Of a DNA stretch of 64,000 nucleotides, positions 1 to 11,900 are shown piece by piece; position 1 is the stretch's first letter, and every line of letters begins with the position of its first letter. Source of the stretch: Lampris incognitus (taxonomy: Eukaryota > Chordata > Actinopteri > Lampriformes > Lampridae); contig NC_079216.1 of NCBI RefSeq assembly GCF_029633865.1, positions 17,024,505 to 17,088,504 of the forward strand, read 5' to 3'. The notes beneath the pieces were generated by a model that had not been told where the DNA came from, did not search any database, and saw only the letters and a program-made list of their open reading frames with translations. Made by a program: the position numbers and the translations under genes.

Positions 1-1212
1 CCCTGTCATGGATGGAGATGTCACCACCATGTCTGTTAAGTTTGAACGGTGAGTCTTAGCTGCTTGGCTAGAAATAGGAATAAAAGGTCTTCTATGTACA
101 GCTAACTGGCTAGTACTGCTACCAGTCTCATTTTAGGTCTGTTGGCATCAGAAAGTTATTTCCTCACAGTGTTTTAATCTCTTTAGATTGTGAAAGATGA
201 AACAGTGAAAGTCTAAAACAATTGTAGGTTGATAAAAAAAAAAAACATTTAGAGCAGGCTCACTGGCAATCCCCCTAAAAAAACTATACTAAATATATTT
301 TTTTGACTGGGAATCTCCCAGCAAAAAGTTAAGGATGTATCCAACCCAAGTCTTTGCTTGGTTTCTCTGCTGTAATGATTAGTAGTGGTTTTCTCTATTA
401 TTAGGAGGGAGTACCCACCTCAGATCACCCCCAAGATGTATCTGCTGGAGTGGAGCCGCAAGGAGAAACTGAAGCAGCCGCTCTATGAGACTGTAAGAAT
501 GTTATGAAGATTAGACTTAATCCAGCTGGAGGCAAATTTGTTCTCTAATTCAACTTCAGAAATTATAATAAATTATATACTTAACATGTATCAAACTAGC
601 CATACACTTCTGTATTTCCTAAATGGAATCTTAGTCTTCTGTTTAAAGTTATTGATTGTATGTGATGATGTGCTGTCATTCATTTCAAATTCAGCTCCAG
701 CGGTCCCAGGACAGAGCATTCCAGTCTACAGTAACTATAGCAGAGAAGAAGTACAGGTCCTCCCTGTGGTGAGTCAAGGGCAATTCACTAGAAATCTCTC
801 CTTTCCTCTCCTAGAATATAGACTCTCATGAGAGCCACCAATCGTATGGCTTGACAAAATGCTAAAAATTAATTATAGAGTTAATTCAGGAAACATATTT
901 GCTTTCCCCTCTCATTTAAGTTTTCATCTGATGATTCAAGTCTCTGTTGCCATTGTCAGGGAGAAGTCAAAGAAGTTTGCCGAACAAGCTGCAGCCATCG
1001 TGTGTCTGCGGGTGTTGGGCGTACCAGAGGGGAAGATAGGTGAAGAGAACTCAGGTTTGGTTTGTAAGAGGAAGAGAGAGGGGATGGTCAATGGCACAGC
1101 TAAGGATGAACAGAACAAGAAACGACACATGCTTGCTCCAGACACCACAAGGGGCACTGCCGTTCCTGACTGTCTCCAGCACAACACAGACACTCCTCAA
1201 AAACAACATTAG
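1..1212 (+). CDS. dus2: DUS2, tRNA-dihydrouridine(20) synthase 2, 3' end (last four exons)
   Basis: The DUS2 enzyme family reduces uridine to dihydrouridine at position 20 of cytosolic tRNAs. Only the C-terminal part is present: the gene enters from the left edge. Exons read 1-48, 405-492, 695-768 and 960-1212, each bounded by GT/AG with phases that join in frame (CG+G gives Arg; TG+G gives Trp). The joined protein contains the double-stranded-RNA-binding region that distinguishes animal DUS2 (QITPKMYLLEW, then TIAEKKY, then KSKKFAEQAAAIVCLR), followed by a Lys/Arg-rich tail (KRKRE) and a stop at 1210-1212. The catalytic FMN barrel lies outside the window. Placement directly upstream of NFATC3 on the same strand matches the human 16q22 order, which supports orthology. 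The extreme C-terminus after KRKRE is not conserved in my memory of the family, so the exact stop is slightly less certain than the exons. Confidence 0.93.
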
Positions 1213-2599
1213 AGTGTATTAAGACTGTGAGAATAATGGATGAAACACATATATATGGGGGAAATACCATGAAAAGACCTTGCAATCTTGTTATTTCAAA
1301 CTGAGAGGGAGGACGAAGAGGTCCAAAAGATGTCCAGCACCGTCGACTACTCATGGGCAAGGCATTTTCGGATTACTGCATAAGTAACAGCCATGCTGCG
1401 TTTCGGTGATTATTTCTAATGGTTTTCAGTGTTTGATTTGCTGCCTGGCTCACAAAGAGCTGAGAAATTCAGTAATGTCAGGACTCTACACCCCAAGTTT
1501 AGTTACTGTGCTACCAGCGGTTCACGATGTATATGTACTTCATACATCTGTGATGAGCATATACTGAGGAGATACTTGGCAGGATGCAATAGATGCAAAG
1601 CTGCCTGTCCTCAATGGTCGAAATGAGATTTTTCACAGCAGTTAAACTAGTTTCCCCCATGGTGCAATCTACTGGTACTATTGCCAATGTCCTGTTAAGA
1701 GTGTTGAAAAAGGATGTGTATTTTTGGTGTTGGTTTACGTTCTCGCCAGGGAGTGACATTTTCCTTTTTAGAAGACAGCAAAATCAGAATTCCTGCACAT
1801 AGAAAAGATGGGAGTGCCAATAATTTTTCAGTTTACAATTATCTGTGGAGGAGAAAGGCCCGTATGCAACATCTGACCCCCCCCCCGGTCAGTTTAAATG
1901 GGATTTCTCCATAGAAGGTCGACTAATCATTAAGCTCCCTTTAGCACCACCTTGCTGCTCACTCATTCGTTTAGTTTCACCCGTTCTCAGATGGGATCTG
2001 CCATGTTCAACTACTGACCCCTACCGGTGATCGATGAGACGCCCCGGCGAAGACACAGTGGACCGTGCCTGGCTGAGTTTAGGGAAGTGTCTTGGCCCAC
2101 TCAGACGCTAGATACAGTTGAATGTACAACCTACAGGCATTTTTCATTCCACTGACAATTCGTCATTTGTTCCCCAGGATTGACTTGTTTAGGGTTAAGT
2201 AGGTCTGGTTTGTGACTGTTCTTGGAGAAGCAACAGGTCAAACTGAGGCAGATCAGTGTATAAAAGGCTGTCTGTCTACTCGGCGCAGAGCAGTGGATTC
2301 GTGTGACGTCTGTCCAACCAGTAGGTGGCAGCGCCGGACCTTTACAAATGGCTCATCATAGCAGATATGTAACCTGTATGTCTCTCAAACCTCATGCGGG
2401 GCCTTACCGAAGAGCGTTTTGTTTTCATTTTACACCGATAAAAATACGAATACACCCGTTGAGTGAACTTGGTACATGTAAGTCCTTGTACGATCAAGTC
2501 TTCGTTGGTGAGTGATGTTGGTTTGAATAAAAGGACTTGATTCCGACTATTTTCATCCACTATATCACGCCTGTCAGTGTTGATTACGGGTGACATGAT
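1213..2599. other. DUS2-NFATC3 intergenic stretch with a possible solo LTR
   Basis: No coding exon is recognisable. It begins with the DUS2 3' UTR. The right part contains TATAAAAG at 2259-2266, an AATAAA at about 2526 and an end resembling an LTR terminus (GATTACGGGTGACA ending at 2595), so a solo LTR may lie here. Its left boundary and target duplication could not be fixed. Confidence 0.4.
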
Positions 2600-2966
2600 C
2601 CTCCCTCCCCGCAGACGGCACGGGCCACCGGACTGACGTCACGAGCGGGGCTGTCTACGGCTTTGTTTCTAACGTGGAAGTTTCGCTTTATTGACGGATC
2701 CCGTCGACTCATGTAGACTCAAGTACCGAACTAGAACTCCGCGAGCGCAGACGACAGAGCCGACCCGCGACATTACGGCGCGCGCACACCGCAAACGTGG
2801 AGTCGCCGCGACGTGTTCGGTCTTCGTATCGCAACTTTGCTCCGGATAGCCTACTTGTTGCTCGTCAGCGGGTTAAAGTCAGGCTCAGCCCGGCTGTTGT
2901 CTGTTGGATGGACGTGAGACACCCCGGTGTTAAAGACAAAGGCTTCGGCCGCGCATTTCCAGCCCA
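2600..2966 (+). promoter_or_regulatory. Probable NFATC3 promoter and 5' UTR (CpG-rich, CRE palindrome)
   Basis: The 370 bases before the NFATC3 ATG are rich in CG dinucleotides, unlike the AT-rich flanks, as expected of a CpG-type promoter. A perfect cAMP-response-element palindrome TGACGTCA lies at 2634-2641. No transcript start can be fixed from sequence alone. A TATA-like box further up (2259-2266) could serve an alternative start. Confidence 0.55.
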
Positions 2967-5900
2967 ATGACCTCCATAGAGTGTAGCGGTGCCGACGAGC
3001 TGGATTTCAGACTTGTTTTTGGGGAAGACGCGCTGCAGCAGCCGACAGGCCCCGCAGGTGAGTTCCACTTTGGCGACGTAACAGCCCCCGGACACGCGCC
3101 AAGTTGACTTGAAATGTAGTTTTGTGTGGAGAGAAAAACGATAGTTTCACAGTTTTAAATGTAAACATCAGCATCACTGAACACTTCATTCTCTCTCTTA
3201 TACATGACTGAATATATATTTAAAATCAGGCCATTCTCAGAAACTACCAGTAACGCTAAAACAAAGCTGGCTGGGTTGCCACCGCGAGGCTACAATCTCA
3301 CATAAGTGGCGTATTGTCGTAGTTTCTGTACACGTGGTGTTTTCTATCGGGATTGTACGACTCGGTGTGTTTTGGCACAGATGTAGAGATGGCTGCTTAT
3401 TTTGGGGATGAATGGGGTTTTGCTGGAGAGCGAGGGGGGTCAAGTGCCTTGGGACTGTATTGAGAGGCAGAAGGTTTAGGACCCAGTAAGAAAGACAAGA
3501 GTCCTGCTCCGACAAGCTGACGGACGCCCAGCCTGTCACAGAGAACTGTCTGCCCACAGGTTTTGCTTCCTTGTTTTCGCTAAACTGCAGCCGGATCAGG
3601 CGCCAAGCAGCTGGCGCTGCCCCCGAGGGTTACTGTTGCATCAGATAAAAGTATATGTTCATTACGCTCATGCATTTTGCAAATAAGTAAAGACCAGGGG
3701 GTGGGGGTCACCGTTTCATGTGCTCACAATCAGCCCTTTGAGGTTTCAGGGTTTTTGCATTTTGTGTGCAAGGCGGCAGTGTGACTTCGGTGTGAACTGG
3801 GCTATTATTAGCAGTCTTCCTGTTGACAGTGGTGAGCAAGTACAGCTGTGTGAATTAACTGTCTGAGTTGTTGTAGATATTCAGTCACCGTGATAGTATC
3901 CCGTTGACCTTAAATACACCCACATACTTAACAGGGGGAAACTGATCAAACAGTGAGGATCAGCAGAATTATTTAAAAAGAATTCACCACAGTATGCAGT
4001 TTAGGTACACTTACTATCCTCAATACTGATCGATATAGATGGGCAACGCCGCTGTACTTCTTTTAGGGCTTCTGCTATTAGGTCAAAGAAGAAGAAGAAG
4101 ACACTTTGCATTGCAAATGATTAGCTCTTATGATTTGCTTATTGGTTGATTTCTTCCCTCCACCATGCCTAGAATCCGATATCCGGAACCCTGTAAGCTC
4201 CACCCAGGTGCCATTTACTCAACCCATTGGCCAGGAGCAGCGCATTTGCCTTCCTTTTGTACCCAACCCAACTCCCCTGCAAACTTCTGGCAGCTACCAG
4301 TCTCCAGCCTGTCAAACCCAAGGTTCCCAGTACAGCTTCTTGAGGAACCCTACAGCATTTGGTTGCCCCAGCATCCAAATAACCTCCATTGCTCCTAACA
4401 ACCATGTAGAGGTGGGCAGTGTCCAGGATGCTGGGGAGCCTATTGGGGCGGAGGGGGGATTTCCTGAGCAGACCTGGTCCAGGGATCACCTCTTCCTGTC
4501 CCTGGACCCATGCTATAGGGATGCAGCTCTGAGCCCGAGTCCCTGCAGCAGCTTGTCCTCCAGGAGCTGGCTGTCAGATGTCTCATCCTGTGAGTCGTTC
4601 TCTCATATCTATGATGATGAAGAGGGGGATCTTAATGAGGCTGCTGCCCGTTTCACCCTGGGCTCCCCTCTCACTTCCCCGCTAGCTTCCCCAGGGTGTG
4701 GTGGAGGGGCGTTTGGAGTGGAGCTGTGGCAGCAGAAGTACCAGGATCCCCAGGCCCTCAACCAGGCCCTGTCGTCTCACCAGTCTCCGCGTCAGTCCCC
4801 TTGCCCATCCCCTCGATACTCCCCACGCACCAGTGTGACCGAGGAGACCTGGTTAAACCCCTGGCCAACCTCCCGTTCCCCCTCCAGACCCACCTCCCCT
4901 GGTGGGAAGAGACGGCACTCCAGCGCAGATGTCCAAGCCCACTCCCCCTCCCCCCACCACTCACCCACCCCGACCCCGGGTCACTCTCCCAGGGGCAGTG
5001 TGACTGAGGACACCTGGCTAGGAAGCCATGCTGGAGCCCTGGGTCCCCTCCTCTACTGCTACCAGGACCTGGATGTACCCTCAAAGACCAGGAGAACCAC
5101 AGGGACTCAGCTTTGCCTGCTGACGGGGCAGAAAGACTCTGGGATTGAGGAAGTCAAAACAATACTGCCAGTTCTGGATTCACCTGGAGAAGCGTGTGGT
5201 AAACCAGAAGACCTAGCAGACTTGTTCCTTCCAGTCCCCTCCCACTTCAGCTGGAACAAGCCCAAACCTCCAAGTACTCCTTTGTTCAGGTTGGTAGCAA
5301 CCATTAGTTATTATTGCTCGCAGATACGGTATTTCAACAATTAGTCAATGCAGTTCCGTAGTGCTATGTGATCATATATTTATAATCACGCAAGTCAAAA
5401 TTTTCACTGACTCATAACAGGAATTAAATTTGTGCAGTTTAGCTGTCTAACTAAATCAGATATTTCTCTCACTCGTAAGTGAAGACAGATCTTTATTTTC
5501 CATTGAAGTATGGATGGTACGTGGTGGGGGGGCTCTTTAGCTGGCATTGTCCTCTGCCTATTGACCTGCACTGGGAACAGATCCCAGTGATGATGCCATG
5601 CTCTACTTGTTCATCTATACCCAGCACCATACGGTCAATCCATCATTCATAAATGAAGTCATGACTGATTACTGTCTTGATCCTATTTCTCTCTGCAGGA
5701 GCTCATCCCTGCCCCCTCTGGACTGGGCCCTGCCCAGCCAGTATGGTCAGTGCGAACTGATTGTGGAAGTTCAACCAAAGTCCCACCACAGGGCCCATTA
5801 TGAGACAGAGGGCAGCCGAGGGTCGATCAAGGCAGTGTCTGGAGGACACCCTGTCGTCAAGGTGACCAGTCATTCAGAAGTGTTGTCTTTTATTCTGAGT

Positions 5901-8900
5901 GTTGTCTGCATTTTGTTTGTTTTATGTTGAATGTCTGCAGCCATTTCAGAAGCAGATCTCTTCTAAAAAAGATTTCTAAATCTCACTGGGATTTTTGTGG
6001 TTGAATAAAGAGGAAATATTTGTAGAGCCGATTATATAGTATTTGTAGCTTTACTTTATCCAGCTAGAGGTTTTAGATGGCAAAGGTTTCCACAATAGTT
6101 TAATACAAGTGCCAGAAGGTTTAGCCAGTCATGATTAACCATATGGGAATTTCAAAAATATTTTGAATTTAATTGACAGCTGATCCCAAAATCCTAGGTT
6201 TCCTAATGACTTAAACTCTGTCGGTGGGTCTTGTCAAAACTACTTCTTTGGGCAGGTCAGTAGGCTACATGAATGAGATACAAACTAAATGGCTCACTGG
6301 ACTTAGACATTGTTGAACTGATTTGAGATGTCTTGAATGGGGACCAACTCCCATCCATCCAGTATCCAAACTGCTTATCCTGCTCTCAGGGTCATGGGGA
6401 TGCTGGAGCCTATCCCAGCAGTCATTGGGCAGCAGGCAGGGAGACACCCTGGCCAGGCCGTCACAGGGCCGACACACATTCACACCTAGGGACAATTTAG
6501 TACGGCCGATTCACCTGACCTACATATCTTTGGATTGTGGGAGGAAACCGGAGCACCTGGAGGAAACCCATGCAGACACGGGGAGAACATGCAAACTCCA
6601 CACAGAGGACGACCTGGGACGAGGGCTCAAACCCAGGACCTTCTTACTTTGAGGCGACTGTGCTAACCATTGCACCACCATGCCGCTGGGGACCAACTCC
6701 CTACAGTCAAATGCTCCTCCATTTACATTGAGTCAGTCACATCTGATCAGTCATTGAGAAGCACGATGTGACTGCAGCTTGCAGTTCTGGAGGTGCAACA
6801 AATCTTGTGATGCATAACAAGTTGAGCTTTGAAAGTTTGCTTCGTGGTTTGGATACATCATTGCATCAACAGTGTGACAAACCTAACTAAACTCAAGAGT
6901 TTGAGATCCTTGATTATAAAGCATTGAGCTTCCCATTGAGCTTCATAAAGAGTCAAACACTTACTCTAGCAGTGTTACAGCCATGCTCAACCCATTAAAT
7001 GGAACCATTAGCCGTCCACCACATGTGTGAGTGCGTACAGGTATCTTCAGTGTCAACCTGATACAGTTTTGGTATCAGCTGGCTCTACAATCATCAGTGC
7101 TTTAGCAGATAAAGTCTCAGTGCAGCAGATGAAAACTTTTCATGTTGAATCTCAGGACTTTTCACTTTCCAGACAAACCGCTATCAGGGGTGGGCAGTCT
7201 TATCCAGAAAGGGCTGGCGTGGGTGCAGGTTTTTGTTTCAACCAAGCAGTTGCACACCTGATCCCACTAATCAACCAGTAGAGTCTTTGCTGAGGAACTT
7301 GATTAGGAGACACAGGTGTGTAACTGCTTGGTTGGAACAAAGACCTGCACCCATGCCAGCCCTTTCTGGATAAGATTGCCCACCCCTGCATGCTGTGCAG
7401 ACTTGCAAGCAATCATATTGTTTTCATCTGTCAGTGTCACCAGTAGTTTTGGCTGAGCAATGAGCAAATATTGGCCAGCCAGCACGTTAGAGCTGTGACT
7501 TTTCCTGTCTGGTCCTGATGTAAAGCAGCACTATGAATCAAGCGGATCAGAGAACAGAAGCAGTAAAACTTGATCAAGGCCTCTCATGTAACCAACACCA
7601 GCAGGGTTATTCTGGGCCAGAACTGTTGTGCCAGTGTTGATGCCTGTTGGCCTTTTTAGCAGCCAGGTTTTGTAGGTAAAAAAAAGAGAAGACGCTTATG
7701 TGGCTACACGGCAAATAAAATAACATTTGAGTGATTTGAAGGTTGCTTTAGGGAAATGTTTTTCTGGTGGAATTCATTAAAATGTGAGGACAAAGAGGCA
7801 CACTTTAAGTCTTACAAATAAACACTTAATCTTTTATTTAGTGTTTAAAACTTGAAAAAAGACACAGAGCTTTCAGCCCTAACATTAGTCTGGGAACATT
7901 ATTGAAAATGTCAAATTTAGGGGCGTCCGGGTGGTGTGGCGGTCTATTCTGGTGCCTACCAACATGGGGATCGGCAATTCGAATCCCCATGTTACCTCCA
8001 GCTTGGTCGGGTGTCCCTACAGACACAATTGGCCGTGTCTGCGGGCAGGAAGCCGGATGTGGGTATGTGTCCTGGTTGCTGCACTAGCGCCTCCTCTGGT
8101 CGGTCGGGGGGCCTGTTCGGGGGGGAGGGGGAACTGGGAGGAATAACGTGATCCTTCCACACGCTGTCCCCCTGGTGAAACTCCTCACTGTCAGGTGAAA
8201 AGAAGCAGCTGGTGACTCCACATGTATCGGAGGAGGCATGTGGTAGTCTGCAGCCCTCCCCGGATCAGTAGAGACCAGGACGGCTCGGGAGAGTGTGTTA
8301 ATTGGCCAGATACAATTGCGACAAGAAGCGGGGGGGGGGGGGGGGTGTCAAATTTAAAAAAGTACAATGGAAGACTTGTGAATTATTTTATTTTTAGTCC
8401 ACTCTTCTGGTTTAATTGAATTCAATTTTCAAGTATGAATGAATGAAGAAATTATTCAGGGTGAAACAGGTTGGGATTAGTGCGACTGATCTTTCATTTG
8501 TTAAATTGAAATCCTTTTTTTTTTGTAATTTCTGGATAGGGTTGCACCAGTCATTCGTAAATGTTTTTCTCATAGTTGTGTGTAAAGTCGTTCCTGTTCT
8601 CACTTACTGAGTCGTAAACTAGCAATTTTCAAATTTCAGTTGCACCAGCTAGTAAGGCCTTAGTAATGTATAAATCTGTTGCTAGGCAAACATCACAGCC
8701 GCCGGCTAATCAGAAACAGTTCACATGTGTAAAATGGAACTGCACACCTGCCTCACGAGCTGATATCAAACAAAGATGTCCACATCATACAAATTGGTGG
8801 CATGCGACATATTGTGTAAAACGCTCCGACGACCAATATTTTCCCAATTTTCAAATAACAGCTCCAAATGGCCTAAGCCAGCTGTTATGTTTACTGTCTA

Positions 8901-11900
8901 ATGGTGTTGTGACAAAACGTTACAGTTGTCCGTCAGCTAAATATAATGTCTACATCTCCATGTTGGTATGTTTGATAATTTAGTAACAGCTACTTGGAGT
9001 GGTTCAAGCCTGTTTTATTTAGTGGTGTAAATTCTAATTTAGTTAGTACTTGCATGACAACTAGACTCAGTAAGGACTTAAACATAACTGGGGCAACCAG
9101 CCCCTATTGCATCTTGATTTTCTCTGCTGCCTTCCTCCACAGTTAAACGGTTACAAAGAACAGCCAGTCAACCTGCAGGTCTACATCGGCACTGCAGACG
9201 ACCGCTACCTCCGACCTCACCCCTTCTACCAGGTCCACAGGGTGACAGGGAAGACCGTGTCCACTGCCTGCCAGGAGAGATTTGTGTGTGGCGCAAAGAT
9301 CCTTGAGATCCCCCTCCTCCCCGAGCACAACATGTCAGCCAGGTAGCCCGCTAGTCCCAACAGCACCGCTCCCTCTCTGGTTTTACCGTCTTATGTTGTT
9401 GGTGTTGTTCCCCCCCCCCCCCTCCCAGTTTTACGTGTCTAATATAAGTCAAGCCAAATTGATTTGTTTTGCCCTAAATCCCAGATGAGTCTCAGAGGGC
9501 TTGAGAAGCACATTGCATTCTCCAACGCACGTGTAACCAGAATAAATGATAGTGTACAACGTCCCTTATCCTCAGATCCTCAATTCAGATAAGGGAAAAA
9601 TTCCATAGAAAACTTTTCCAGCAAAAACAAGTTGGTTTTTCCAATTCTCTTTTCTCCTAAGGCCCCACCATTGCATGATTCCCTTACGGCAGCACGGGAG
9701 CTGTCTCAGGAGTTTTGGATATGTGAAATACAATTGAAATAATTTTTCCCGAGTAGCTTAGTGGTTATCCTTCTTTATGAAATCAGAGATTCTTTCTTAG
9801 ATAACATTAGATACACTTTAATTGTTCCCTGTGGGAAAATTAATTTGTTGCAGTAGTAAAATGGAGGGTATAGCAGATAGTCATAATGGTAATACCAACA
9901 ACCATGTATAAAAAAAATGAAGATATAGCTGATGGGGTTATGTGTATTAGTAACAGCTGCAAGGGGTTCAAACCTAACATAGCATCCAGTGGTGTAGTGG
10001 TCATTGAGGAGGTAGGCATACCATGACCTAGATGGATAGATCATGAAGGAGAAAGTTGGTATACTCTCCTGTATATTTCAATGGCTTTTTGGCTAATAGG
10101 TGATCATACTGTAAATCGACAGCAAAAGCGGTGGGTATACTCTATACCCTCCACTACACCACTGGTAGCATCTGAATTAATGTTAGAGAAATGTGGGAAA
10201 TCTTGAATATTGCTTTTTTTTCCCACAGCATTGATTGTGCAGGCATCCTGAAGCTGCGGAACGCTGATATTGAACTCAGGAAGGGGGAAACGGATATCGG
10301 CCGTAAGAATACGAGGGTGCGAGTTGTGTTCCGCGTCAACATCCCTCAACCCAACGACAAGATGCTGTGTTTACAGACAGCCTCTGTACCAGTGGAATGC
10401 TGTGAGTCACGCCCGCATGTACACACACACGGAAAAATTGGAGGTGTGAGGTATTAATACTTCAGCAGCAGCAAATATAGAGCAGCTTGATGTTGTTTCT
10501 GTTATACATGATTTTTATTATTTTCATTTTCAATATGCCATTGTTGTCCTCTGTAGGAAAAGAAATAGTAACTCTCATCAGACCCACTGTAATATTCAAA
10601 AATTAAATGGATGAAATTAATGAAAAGTTGAATCAAACCCACTCTGGTCTTACAGCCCAGCGCTCTGCTGTGGAGCTTCCCCAGGTGGAGCATGTCAACC
10701 CCACCAGCTCCTCAATGGATGGAGGGGAGGAGATGGTGATCTCGGGCTCCAACGTCTCCTGCCATTCCAAAGTGTTCTTCTTGGAGAAAGGACCTGGTAA
10801 GGGCTGCTGGACGTGTCCACCAGACTCCTCTTCTGGCAAGCTGCTGCTGCTACTTGGACAGATATGGCTCCTGCTGTCACTAAAAGTTGTATAAGAATAT
10901 TTTTAACTCTCAGTGGGAAAACTGAATTTCTCAGAAATAGTTGAGCAGTTATTTTTGCCAAATATGATTTTTACGCTTTTATTCCTGCTGGCCTAGAATT
11001 GATCCCACCAGGAGCTCTGGTGGTTCAGAGCTCAGAAACTCTCTTTTGAGTTTCCCCTAGTCTAGTCTCCCTCTCCCCCTCCCACATATACAGTTGAGTA
11101 GTCAGTGTTACATATTATTTACATCATATCAATGACATAACAATGACATTGTAAAATAGATGCACCGGTCTAGAATATAAGGGAAACGCTAAGAGACAAT
11201 AATGATGAGGATGCAGAAAAATATATATTTTGCCAGTTTTCTTACCAATGAGAATTATAATGACAATTTAAAACAAAACAATATCTTTAAAGTCTTACAA
11301 GAGCATATATTTCTAGATGCACTCAATCACCTATATGTTTTTTTGGAGAGGCTAGGTTCATAAGGTGCTTCGCATCTAAAACACACGCTAAGCTATGGAA
11401 CAGTAACTCCCTTTCATAGAAAATTAAGATAAACAGAGATTAGTTGCTCTGCGACCCAGACAAATCTAGCAAGTCGATCACATTGGACATCACCTGAGCT
11501 GTTATGAGTATCATAATGTCAGTGTGATCAACTGGCTCATGAGGCAAGAAATCTGGTGAAGAGGTTCCTTAGGGTGTACTTCACTCATTTTGATCTCAGG
11601 AACTATTGTGAGTGTTTTGACGAACAACAAATGTCTGTAAAGGATATTTTTAACTAACATGTTGTTTGACTGGTGTCCTCTCAGATGGAAGAACACGCTG
11701 GGAAGTAGATGTCAAGGTTGTGCCAGAAAAGAGCAGTGGAGTAAGTAGAAACATAATCTAGAGTAATTTTTAATCACGGGAAATTAAAATATGATTTTTT
11801 TCCCCTTTTAATGATGTATGCATTGACATGCCATAGTAGAATTATTTTCAATGTCTGTTGTTTTTCCTTGCAGTCCAGAATCACCATCAAGATTCCCCCT

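Noticed and set aside
4130-5344. Separate 404-aa gene starting at 4130
   Set aside because: The first 14 codons are intron before the acceptor at 4171-4172 and the last codons are intron after 5289. The rest is NFATC3 exon 2.
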